NCBI GenBank assembly: GCA_902790175.1
Contig: CADAQZ010000002.1
Location: 102,156-166,155, forward strand
Reading direction: 5' to 3'
DNA from: an uncultured Eubacteriales bacterium
Lineage (GTDB): Bacteria; Bacillota; Clostridia; Christensenellales; Aristaeellaceae
DNA length: 64,000 nucleotides
Every line of letters begins with the position of its first letter. Position 1 is the first letter of the stretch. Made by a program: the position numbers and the translations under genes. The notes beneath the pieces were generated by a model that was given only the letters and a program-made list of their open reading frames with translations, made no database searches and was not told the DNA's origin. Below, one piece after another: positions 15,733-24,300 of the stretch.

Positions 15733-17331
15733 TCACAGGCTGATGTCCGGCGCGTTGTCCCGCTGATAGGACAGCCAGTTGCCGTTTTCGATCAGTTCCT
15801 CGCGCGCCAGCTGCTCCAGCAGCGCCTCGCTCTGGCCGTGCTCCGCCAGCGCGTTCGACATCATGGCGTAGAACTTCGCCATCTTGCCGTGGTCTGACAG
15901 CTTGCGGGGCAGCGACTGCTTGCCGTAGTAATTGGAGATGAAGACCGTCGCGGTGGACAGCGTCCCCAGCGCCACCTTGAGGATCGTGCGGCAGAGGTCA
16001 ACGTCCAGGGGCCGGGCCAGCGGGCGGGGTGTGAGCCCGCCGAAGGCCACTTCGAAAAGCACCGCCAGCACGTAGAGCGAGGCGCTGAACACCAGCGCGA
16101 CGCGCACGACGCGGTCGCTGCGCCGAAGGCCCTGCGACGTCCTGCCGATCGCCGAGGCGTGATAGTCCCGCTGCTCGTCCACCCAGCAGGCGCGGACGTC
16201 GTGCTGTTGCCTCGCTTCGGGGCCGATCGACGCCGCGCGCACGGCGGACGCGATCCAGGCCGTCTCCTGCGACTGCGTCCAGGTGAGCAGCTCCGTCACG
16301 CGCAGGCGGCTTCCGGCGTATCTCAGGTAGGCCTGCACGCGGAGCCACTCCGCCAGCGCGCGGTATTCGATGTAACGCCTATGGCAGTCCGAGCGCACGG
16401 CGTAGCCCCGGCAGAGCAGCGCCATGCCCAGCATGCCTCCGCAGAGCAGTATCATCCAGATCGCATCGACCTCGTCGTACAGCAAGAACGCAAACGCAAG
16501 CAGCGTGCTGGCCGCCGCCAGCAGCGCAAGCACGCGGCGGTAGATGCCGGCAAAGCGCACGCTCAGCCCGTCGGCGACGCCGTAGAGCGCGCACATATTC
16601 CCGAGCGTGGCGTCGCCCGCGCAGGCCTCCTGAGAGAGGAGCGTTCCCCCGCCGGGGTCCGCGCCACTGAGGCGGTTGAAGTCCTCCGTGCGCTCCAGCA
16701 TGTCTCTCAGCGCCGCCTCGTCCCCCAGGCGGCGCACCTCGCCCGCGGCGCGTCCGCTTTCCTCGCTCCGCGGGGTAAAGATGTGGATCACCAGCGGGCA
16801 GGGGCCCTTGCGCGCGACGCTCCCGCGCTCGGGGCTGTACGCACCGCGCAGCGCGATCTCGACGGCCGCGGCCGTGCCGCAGCGGTTCGCGTCCGGGGCG
16901 CCGCCGTCCCACAGCGCCAGCAGCACGTGGCAGTTCGCCGCCACGTAGACGCTCGCGCGGCGGTAGGCGTCGCTGCGCCGGGGTTTTTCGGGCGCGCGCT
17001 CGATGGCCGGCGCGACGTCCACCCACGCGGCGCTCTTGCAGTGCGCGTCGAATCGGGTGGCGTCCACCTCGGAGAAGTCCTTGCGGTACTCCGCGGGCTC
17101 CATCGGCAGCGCCGCGCAGACGGGGATGTCCAACTCCCGCGCGACGTCGGCGCAGAGCAGGTCCGCGCCCGCGGCCAGGGCCGTCAGCATCGTAATCCGG
17201 GAGTTCAGACAGCTTTCCTTCAACCGGCTCAGCTCCGCCGCCACGGCGCGGCGAAGCGCGGGCACGTCCGCCTCGCGCAGCGCGATGTGCCCCGTGACGC
17301 CCACGACAAGCGGAATCCTCGGGCTATCCAT
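15733..17331 (-). CDS. SLOG-SLATT membrane protein, putative nucleotide-signal effector
   Basis: This 532-residue protein joins two domains. Residues 1-185 match the SLOG (LOG/DprA-like Rossmann) family: 'GVTGH' at 11-15, 'LAAGADLLCADVA' at 52-64, 'LPMEPAEYRKDF' at 75-86 and 'ALWDG' at 139-143 followed by a Gly-Thr loop, which together form the nucleotide-ligand pocket. The C-terminal half resembles the SLATT two-helix effector: paired membrane segments at about 266-308, the conserved 'YIEYRALAEWLRVQAYLRYAG' after them, then two further segments at about 408-430 and 450-466. SLOG and SLATT proteins were described by comparative genomics as sensor and membrane-damaging parts of nucleotide-based immunity. 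Both lie here in one chain. Function is inference. Confidence 0.75.
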   Translation of the reverse strand: MDSPRIPLVVGVTGHIALREADVPALRRAVAAELSRLKESCLNSRITMLTALAAGADLLCADVARELDIPVCAALPMEPAEYRKDFSEVDATRFDAHCKSAAWVDVAPAIERAPEKPRRSDAYRRASVYVAANCHVLLALWDGGAPDANRCGTAAAVEIALRGAYSPERGSVARKGPCPLVIHIFTPRSEESGRAAGEVRRLGDEAALRDMLERTEDFNRLSGADPGGGTLLSQEACAGDATLGNMCALYGVADGLSVRFAGIYRRVLALLAAASTLLAFAFLLYDEVDAIWMILLCGGMLGMALLCRGYAVRSDCHRRYIEYRALAEWLRVQAYLRYAGSRLRVTELLTWTQSQETAWIASAVRAASIGPEARQQHDVRACWVDEQRDYHASAIGRTSQGLRRSDRVVRVALVFSASLYVLAVLFEVAFGGLTPRPLARPLDVDLCRTILKVALGTLSTATVFISNYYGKQSLPRKLSDHGKMAKFYAMMSNALAEHGQSEALLEQLAREELIENGNWLSYQRDNAPDISL

Positions 17332-17391
17332 GCCGACGTCCCCTCCCCAGGTTCGTTCAAAAGATTTTTCGCTCAGAATGGCAGAGCAATC

Positions 17392-18735
17392 TCAGTCCTT
17401 CTCCAGCGCCTTCTTGTAGGGCATGATCATGCCCTCGGTGAACTTCGAGCCGAGCTTTTTGCTCAGCTTCGGATTATTCATCATGCCGCCCACCAGGTAC
17501 ATCACCATCATCGTGCCGCGATGTTTCTGCGGGAAGTCGTAGAAGCCGTGTTGCTTGTAGAACTTGTGGTCGGCCCGCATCAGTCCCTGCATCTGCCAGA
17601 TCAGGTCGCGGAATATCTTGAGCCCGCCCACGCCGTAAAAGTTCTTGGGCGGCTGGTAGGCCTCGGCGATGACGTAGCAGAGCGTCCGGGCCAGCTGGTC
17701 GATCTCCCCGTCGGGGTCGCGCTGGTTCGAGGCGATGCCCGCGAGTGTGTTCCCGCCCACCTGCGCGCGGGACTCCATCAGCAGTTTGAGGTTCGGCTCG
17801 GCGTCCAGCGCGCCGTCCACCAGGTAGGCCACGGGCTTGCCCATCGTGACCGTCCGGTGCCCGTTGCAGAATTGCCGGTCGTCAAACAGCTTGAAGCGGC
17901 CGCCCATGCTGTGGTCCGCGATCGTGTAGGCGTACACCAGCCCGTCTGCGGACTGGATGTGTTCGCGCAGGTAGGCGTCGAAGCCGTCCCTGTAGACGCA
18001 CTGGCCGTCCGCGGCACAGTGAAAGCAGCCCAGGCAGCCGCCCGCGAACGGGAATTCATCGATGTCCACGACCTCCGTCTCGCAGGGCAGGCGGTTCTTC
18101 AGGCGCTGGCACATGGCCTGCAGCCGCCCGTCCTGCGAGCGGCCGAAGTCCGCCACGATGACGATGCGCTTTGGGCCCGGCGCGTCCAGCCTGTCGGCGG
18201 CGGGATCGGCGGGAACGGTCGGCGCGGCCTGCGGGAAATGGGCGACGGGCTCCTGATGGCCATTCTCCATGCTCCAGAGCACGTACTTGAAGAACGAGAG
18301 CGCATCCTTGCGGCCCTGCTCGTGGCGCAGGTCGTCCATGTCAGCGGACAGGCCTCGCACGTACTTCAGCCCAAGGTCCGCGCAGTTGTCCTGGATGAAC
18401 TGGTGCGCCGTCACGTCGTAGAAGTGCTTGGAGGTCGTGATCTGCGTGGCGTACTTGTCAGACAGGTCGACGCCACTCGCCTTGATCATCTCGATGAAGC
18501 GGTGCAGCTGGGCCGGGACCAGGAACGTGTACACCGGGTAGCAGAACAGGATCAGGTCGGCCTCCAAGAGCGCCCGTCGCCAGGTCTCCGGCTCCTTTTC
18601 CATCTTCCGAATCTGCTGGGCGACGTGCAATATCTCATAGCGATGCTCCGGGAAGTGCTTTTGGATGTACAGCAGCGTGTACAGCGTGATGCTGTCCTTC
18701 CCCGCCGGCGAGCCGTTCAGTACGACGATGTTCAT
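17392..18735 (-). CDS. Tandem flavodoxin-fold NAD(P)H oxidoreductase
   Basis: This 447-residue protein contains two flavodoxin-fold reductase domains. The first starts 'NIVVLNGSPAGKDSIT' and has the FMN loop 'FCYPVYTFLVPAQLHRFIEM' near residue 65. The second begins near residue 190 ('RIVIVADFGRSQDGRLQAMC') and carries the cysteine cluster 'GGCLGCFHC' near residue 234 followed by C246. Most homologues are single-domain proteins of 180-230 residues. A single flavin in the first domain with an iron-sulfur or structural role for the second is possible. The region 17332-17391 before the upstream SLOG gene holds nothing evident. Confidence 0.82.
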   Translation of the reverse strand: MNIVVLNGSPAGKDSITLYTLLYIQKHFPEHRYEILHVAQQIRKMEKEPETWRRALLEADLILFCYPVYTFLVPAQLHRFIEMIKASGVDLSDKYATQITTSKHFYDVTAHQFIQDNCADLGLKYVRGLSADMDDLRHEQGRKDALSFFKYVLWSMENGHQEPVAHFPQAAPTVPADPAADRLDAPGPKRIVIVADFGRSQDGRLQAMCQRLKNRLPCETEVVDIDEFPFAGGCLGCFHCAADGQCVYRDGFDAYLREHIQSADGLVYAYTIADHSMGGRFKLFDDRQFCNGHRTVTMGKPVAYLVDGALDAEPNLKLLMESRAQVGGNTLAGIASNQRDPDGEIDQLARTLCYVIAEAYQPPKNFYGVGGLKIFRDLIWQMQGLMRADHKFYKQHGFYDFPQKHRGTMMVMYLVGGMMNNPKLSKKLGSKFTEGMIMPYKKALEKD

Positions 18736-18760
18736 GCGTGTGTGTCCTCCCTGTCTGTAT

Positions 18761-18907
18761 TCATCGGATGTCGCGCTTCCCCGCGCTTTTCAGCCATTCG
18801 CGGAGCCGCTTGACGCGCCTCTCCCATCTCTTTCCGGCCTTCCAGCGCCGGATATCGATGGCACCATCGACAAACGGCTTTCGGGGTTTCACAGTCGGCT
18901 TCTTCAT
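18761..18907 (-). CDS. Small basic hypothetical protein
   Basis: A 48-residue frame begins 'MKKPTVKPRKPFVDGAID' and is rich in Lys, Arg and Trp with no hydrophobic segment. It starts 11 bases after the radical SAM gene stop and has a GAGGGA ribosome site at proper spacing, which is the main support. I do not recognise it. A nucleic-acid-binding role would fit the charge, but this is a guess. Confidence 0.45.
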   Translation of the reverse strand: MKKPTVKPRKPFVDGAIDIRRWKAGKRWERRVKRLREWLKSAGKRDIR

Positions 18908-18918
18908 GGGCCAATCCC

Positions 18919-19779
18919 TCAGCAATTTCCCGTGTAGACGTATTCCAGCTTTTCGCGGGCGACCTCCGCCAGCCGGTACACGCACCGCACGTTGGTCGCA
19001 GCGCGGTCGGTCATGTGAAAGCGCGGGAAAAAGCGGGAGATGTGCAGCGGGATCGCGCGCCCGACGGCGGTCCCCGCCGCGTCCGTAAGCCCCGCCACCC
19101 AAGCGGTCAATGCCCGCATCTCGTCCTCGGAGTCGTTCTCGCCCGGCACGATCAGCGTCGTCAATTCCACGTGGCAAAGCTGCGCGGCCCGCGCGATGAA
19201 GGCCTTGACCATGTCGAGGCTCCCGCCGAGCACGTCCGAATAGTATCGCTTTGAAAAGCCTTTGAGGTCGATGTTCATGGCGTCGATGTGCGGCGCGAGC
19301 GCCTCCAGCACGGAAAGGCTCGCCGTGCCGTTCGACACGAGCGCGTTCACCAGGCCCGCCTCGTGCGATAGCTTCGCCGCGTCGCGCACGAACTCCCAGC
19401 CGACCAGCGGCTCGTTGTAGGTGAACGCCAGCCCGATGTTCCCCCGTGGCTTCAGCCGAAGCGCGGCCTGCACCAGTTCCTCCGGCGTCACGCGCTGCGC
19501 ACGCTCCGATTGGCGCATGGCCTCCTCCGACCAGGAGATGTCGTGGTTCTGGCAGAACGGGCAGCGCAGATTGCAGCCGTAGCTGCCCGCCGACAGGATC
19601 ATGCCGCCGGGATGGAAGCGTCGCAACGGCTTCTTCTCGACGGGGTCCAGCGCCAGCGCGGTGATCTTGCCGTAGTTCTCCGGGACCACCTCACCGCCGA
19701 CGCACGTGCGCGCGCCACAGAAGCCCCTGCCCCCTTCCGGGATGTCGCAGCGGCGAAAGCAAACGTCGCATCTGGCCAT
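18919..19779 (-). CDS. amrS: AmmeMemoRadiSam system radical SAM enzyme
   Basis: This 286-residue enzyme has the iron-sulfur motif CxxxCxxC as 'YGCNLRCPFCQNHD' near residue 70 and an N-terminal extra cysteine set ('ARCDVCFRRCDI', 'GFCGARTC') typical of the AmrS/PflA-like branch. 'IGLAFTYNEPLVGWEF' and 'AMNIDLKGF' are further family landmarks. It is next to the fused Memo-AMMECR1 gene, the other two parts of the AmmeMemoRadiSam set, which is widely conserved but has no settled reaction. Modification of an organic substrate or protein by radical chemistry is expected. Confidence 0.92.
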   Translation of the reverse strand: MARCDVCFRRCDIPEGGRGFCGARTCVGGEVVPENYGKITALALDPVEKKPLRRFHPGGMILSAGSYGCNLRCPFCQNHDISWSEEAMRQSERAQRVTPEELVQAALRLKPRGNIGLAFTYNEPLVGWEFVRDAAKLSHEAGLVNALVSNGTASLSVLEALAPHIDAMNIDLKGFSKRYYSDVLGGSLDMVKAFIARAAQLCHVELTTLIVPGENDSEDEMRALTAWVAGLTDAAGTAVGRAIPLHISRFFPRFHMTDRAATNVRCVYRLAEVAREKLEYVYTGNC

Positions 19780-19792
19780 ATCTATCCCTCCG

Positions 19793-21178
19793 TCAGGTGT
19801 GCCGGACCACCTCGAAGCGCTGCAGGTCGACCTTCTCGCCGGGGCCGATACCTGCCTTCTGGCGGGCGATCTCCACCTGCTTTTTGACCGTGTCCACGCC
19901 GTCCAGGTCCGGCAGCAGCAGCCCGCGTCGACGCCCCCGGCTGACGATCACGCCGTAGCGCTTGACGTCGAGCTCCGCCTCGGAGGCGATGGCCTCCGGC
20001 GCGCCCAGCACGTCCACGCTGATCTCCAGCCACTTGAGCTCGTCCGGCCGGATGGGGTCAAAGCGCGGGTCTCGGGCGGCCGCGCTGACGGCGTTGTGGA
20101 TGATCTCCTCGGCGAGGCTGTCCTGCGTCGGCGCGATCGTGCCGATGCAGCCCCGCAGCCGCCCCTGCTTGTGGATGGACACGAACGCGCCGGCCCGGCT
20201 GTCGGTCAGTGCGGCGGGCAGGCCGTCCGGCACATCCATGGCCCTGCGATTCAGCACCCAGCTTTCCACCGACTGCCGGGCGAGGTTTACCCAGGCGTCG
20301 CTCTTTGCGCGCGCGTCCGCGAGGCGCTTCTGCTGCGTTCTCTGCCAAATATCCAGGAAGCAGCGGCTTTCATCCTTCCCCTTCGGATGGAACGCGCAGA
20401 CGCCGTAGCCCACGCCGGTCACGTCCTCGTGGGAATACGGCTCGGCTTCCACGGCCAGGCCGTCCAGCGCCCCGGCCATGATGACGAACGAGCGATGGCC
20501 GCACTCCGCGGCGCGCTCACAGAAGGTTTCATCGAAGTCAAACATCTCGCCGAACGCCGCGCGCCCGCAAACGTCCATGATGCGCGCGTCGTACTGCGGG
20601 CCCTCCGGCGCGAAGCCGTAGGGGCCGTAGGCCTGCAGCTTGTGGGAGAGATCGCCACTGGCGACGTAGACGGCCCTGCGCCCCGTCTCCTCCACGGCGC
20701 GAGCGATCAGCTGCCCGAGGCGGTAGTGGTCCTCCAGCGGCAGCCCCGACAGGCCGAGGCGCACCAGCTTGAAGCCCGAATAGACCTGCCGGATGAAGTA
20801 CAGCGGCACCATCGTGCCGTGGTCCAGCTCGGGATCGCGCTGGCCCTGCGTTCCCGCGGGCAGGCCATTTGCGATGGCGAGGCGCTCGACGGTCTTTGCC
20901 AGCTCCGCGTCGTAGGTCTCCTTGAAGCGCACCTGCGGCGCGCGAAAGCGCGCAAACGAGCCCTCCGCCTCCCGGCCCGGGGAGATGTGGAAGTAGTCGG
21001 CGTACATCGTCGCGTGCGGGCTGGAGATGAGGATCGTCTCCGGGGCCAGCGCCGCGATCTCCCGCGCCACCCGCGCGTAGGCCGAGCGCGTCGCCTCGAC
21101 CTGCGCCTCGCTGCCGCGGCCCACCTCGGGCACGATCATCGGCGGATGGGGCACCATATAGGCTGCGATGACGGGCAT
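19793..21178 (-). CDS. AmmeMemoRadiSam proteins B and A fused (Memo/LigB-like + AMMECR1)
   Basis: Start ATG at 21176-21178 follows AAGGGAG, giving 461 residues; the longer frame upstream runs into the promoter. Residues 1-265 are a LigB/Memo-like dioxygenase-fold domain: 'VPHPPMIVPEVG', 'ISSPHATMYADYF', 'ELDHGTMVPLYFI' and 'YVASGDLSHKLQ' carry the histidines that bind iron in this fold. Residues about 285-461 are an AMMECR1 domain with the invariant LRGCIGT motif. In many genomes A and B are separate genes. The radical SAM partner follows 13 bases downstream. Confidence 0.92.
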   Translation of the reverse strand: MPVIAAYMVPHPPMIVPEVGRGSEAQVEATRSAYARVAREIAALAPETILISSPHATMYADYFHISPGREAEGSFARFRAPQVRFKETYDAELAKTVERLAIANGLPAGTQGQRDPELDHGTMVPLYFIRQVYSGFKLVRLGLSGLPLEDHYRLGQLIARAVEETGRRAVYVASGDLSHKLQAYGPYGFAPEGPQYDARIMDVCGRAAFGEMFDFDETFCERAAECGHRSFVIMAGALDGLAVEAEPYSHEDVTGVGYGVCAFHPKGKDESRCFLDIWQRTQQKRLADARAKSDAWVNLARQSVESWVLNRRAMDVPDGLPAALTDSRAGAFVSIHKQGRLRGCIGTIAPTQDSLAEEIIHNAVSAAARDPRFDPIRPDELKWLEISVDVLGAPEAIASEAELDVKRYGVIVSRGRRRGLLLPDLDGVDTVKKQVEIARQKAGIGPGEKVDLQRFEVVRHT

Positions 21179-21252
21179 GGTTTCAGCGCTCCCTTCGCGT
21201 TGGTCTGGGTTGGCGTGCGGGCGCGGCGATCCCCGCGCCCCCGCATGATTTA

Positions 21253-21281
21253 ATGATAGCATATCGCAGGCCGGTTATCAA
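21253..21281 (-). promoter_or_regulatory. Sigma-70 promoter of the AmmeMemoRadiSam operon
   Basis: On the minus strand TTGATA (21276-21281), a 17-base spacer and TATCAT (21253-21258) precede the Memo-AMMECR1 start by about 75 bases. Confidence 0.65.
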
Positions 21282-21306
21282 GAGCGAGGGCGGCACAATC
21301 ATCGTC

Positions 21307-21347
21307 AAAACAGCCCCGCGGGCGCAACGTGCCCGCGGGGCTGTTTT
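21307..21347 (-). terminator. Rho-independent terminator of the heptad-repeat/MMPL operon
   Basis: A 17-base perfect stem (AAAACAGCCCCGCGGGC and its complement) with a 7-base loop ends in TTTT on the minus strand, 12 bases after the stop codon at 21359. It separates that operon from the AmmeMemoRadiSam promoter. Confidence 0.88.
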
Positions 21348-21358
21348 AGTATGTGTAT

Positions 21359-24300
21359 TTAGATACTGGCTGTCTTGATGATGAACTGGGTGACGCCGGT
21401 GCGGCCCTCGGCGATGCCGGAGTAGCTGCCGTAGCCCTTCGCCACGTCGATCATCGCGCGCGCGCGGTCCACGAGGCCCCGCAGGTCGCCGTCCAGGTAG
21501 TCCAGCAGCTTCTGGATGGCCTCGTCGTTGAATTGATGCAGGCCGTCCTTCATGTCGCCCGCGCCGTCATGCAGCGCCTTCACGCCGTCCAACAGGTCGC
21601 TCGTGCCCTGCTTCAGATCGCCCGCGCCGTCGTCCAGCTTGCGCGCGCCGTCCAACAGGTCGCTCGTGCCCTGCTTCAACTCGCCCGCGCCGTCGTCCAG
21701 CTGCTTCGCACCGTCGGTCAAATCGCTCGCACCCTGCTTCAACTCGCCCGCGCCGTCGTCCAGCTTGTGCGCGCCGTCGGCCAGGTCGCTCGCGCCCTGC
21801 TTCAACTCGCCCGCGCCGTCGTCCAGCTGCTTCGCGCCGTCCGCCAGCTCGCCCGCACCGGAAGCGGCCTTGCTCACGCCGTCGGTGTAGTCGATCACGC
21901 CGTGGTAAAAGCGGTCCACGTCCTCCAGCTGCGTCAGCAGGTTCGCCAGCGCGCGGTAGGCCTCGCCGTTCTCGCCGTTCTCCTCCAGCGCCTCGGCCAC
22001 GCCGTCCAGGTAGGCCGCCTTCTTCTTCTGGTCGGAGATGTTCTCGTCAATGATGCCCTGCACCTTGCCGCTGCGCATCTGGGAGGCGATCTCCTTGTTG
22101 ATGGCCTTTTTGACCTCGTCGCTCTCCATCTGCTCCTTGACGTTCTGGTCGATCAGGGCCTTGACCTCGTCGGACGCCAGCTGCTTGGCGACTTCCTCCT
22201 CCATCAGCTGCTGCACGTCGGCGGTGGCCTCCTGCTTGGCGACCTCGGCGTCGATCTGCGCCTTCACATCGCCGGAAGCGAGCTGCTTGTCGGTCTCGGA
22301 ATCGATGGTCTTCTGGATGTCGTCGGAGGCCATCTGGGCGCTGTAGGCGCTCTCGATCTGGGCCTTCACGTCGGCGGAGGCCATCTTCTCATCGACGATG
22401 GCTTTCACCTGGTCGTCCGGCAGCGACTTGGCCGCGTCCACGATCTTCTGGCGCGCGGCGGCGGTCACCTGCTTGCGCACCTCGGCCTGCACCGCGGCGG
22501 TCACCTTCGCGCGGGCGTCGTCGGTCTTGTTCGCGGCGACGAGCGCCTCGATCTGCTCGTTGGTCTTGGCATCGATCTGCGCCTGCACGTCGGAGGAGGC
22601 CATCAGCGCATCGATGTCCACGGCAGGGCCGCCCTCCTCGGCATGCGCCGCGGGGATCAGCCAGTCCATCGCACCCTTGTACATGCCGTCTTCTTCGATG
22701 GCGGCGTCCATGGCGGCGGGATCGTCTATCACATATTCGTCAGCGCCCTCGATCGCACCCGCATTTTCCTCGCTCGCGACGCTTCCGTTTGCTTCGGAAT
22801 TGGCGTTCGGGTCCGCGTCGGGATTCTGTTCCGGATTCTGTTCCGGATTCTGGTCAGGGTTCTGTTCAGGATTCGCTTCGGGGTTCTGCTCAGGATTCTG
22901 CTCAGGATTCTGCTCCGGGTTCTGCTCAGGATTCTGCTCAGGATTCTGTTCCGGGTTCGCTTCGGGGTTCTGCTCAGGATTCTGCTCAGGATTCTGCTCC
23001 GGGTTCTGCTCAGGATTCTGCTCAGGATTCTGTTCCTGGTTTGCTTCGGGGTTCGCATCGGCCTCGTCGCCCTTGACGGCGGCGTACTTCTCCACCAGGC
23101 CCTGGCGAATGGCCGCGGCGACCTGACTGCGGATCGCGTCGCGCTGGCCCTCCACCTGGCTGCGGACCGCCTCGTCCAGCTTGGACTCGATGGTCGCCTT
23201 CACGGCGTCGGAGCCCATCTGGTTGGCCGTCTCGGCGTCGATCTGGGCCTGCACGTCGGCGGAGTTCAGCTTGGCGTCCACCTGCGCGTTGAGCGTGGCC
23301 TCGTCGGGGTTGCGCACGGCGGCCTCCACCTTCTTGCGGGCCTCGGCCTCCACCGCGGCATGCACCTTCTGGCCCACGGCGGCCTCCACCTGCGGGCGGA
23401 CCTTCTCGCGCGCGGCCTCGGTCACCTTCTGGCGCACCAGACCGTCCGCGCCGGCCTCCACCTTCTGGCGCACTTGCTGCTCGGCGGCCTCCTGCACGGC
23501 GGCCTCCACCTTCTTCTTCGCGCCGGCGTGCACGCGCTTCTCGACCTCGGTCTTCACCGCGCTCTCCACCTTGCTGGCGACCAGCGCGTCGGCCTGCTTG
23601 TAGACCTCCTCCTCGACCGCTGCCAACAGCTCCTGCTCGAGGCGCTCCAGCTCGGATTCGTAGTTGTCGATGGTCAGCGGTACCAGCTCGATGCCGTGGG
23701 CCTCGAAGTCGGCCTGCTTTGCCATCAGGCCGTCGTTCGCGGTAGCCAGCACGCCCTCGAAGATCTGCCGCGCGCCATCCGCGAGCTCCGCGGAGTGGCT
23801 GTCCAGCTCCGCAAGGCCGTCGTTCAGTTCCTGCGCGCCGTCCGAAAGCCGGGCGGTGCCGTCCTTCAGATCGCCCGCGCCATTGTTCAACTTGTCCGCG
23901 CCGTCGGCCAGCTGGGAGGCGCCATCCTTCAGGTCGCCCGTGCCGTCCAACAGCTTCTGCGCGCCGTCGGCGAGCTGGGCGGTGCCGTCCTTCAGGTCGC
24001 CCGCGCCGTCGTTCAACTTACCTGCGCCGTCCGCCAGTTCCTCGGTGCCGTCCTTCAGGTCGCCCGCGCCATTGTTCAGCTTGTCCGCGCCGTCCAGCAG
24101 GTCCCCGGTGCCGTCGTAGAGGGCGTCCGCGCCGTCCAGCAGCTGGTCGATGGCGTCGTTGAGCTTGTCGGAGATCTCGTCCAGGTCGATGTCGCCGTCC
24201 AGCAGCTTCACGTCGTCCTTCTTCAGGTTGAACACGGAGTTGCTCGCCAGCGTGTAAGCGCCGGAGGTGCGGAAGTTCGTCACGTCCGCGCTGATGGTCG

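Noticed and set aside
22800..23060. Regular short repeats that might be taken for a CRISPR array
   Set aside because: The units are 12-base codon repeats in frame with a long gene and there are no unique spacers.
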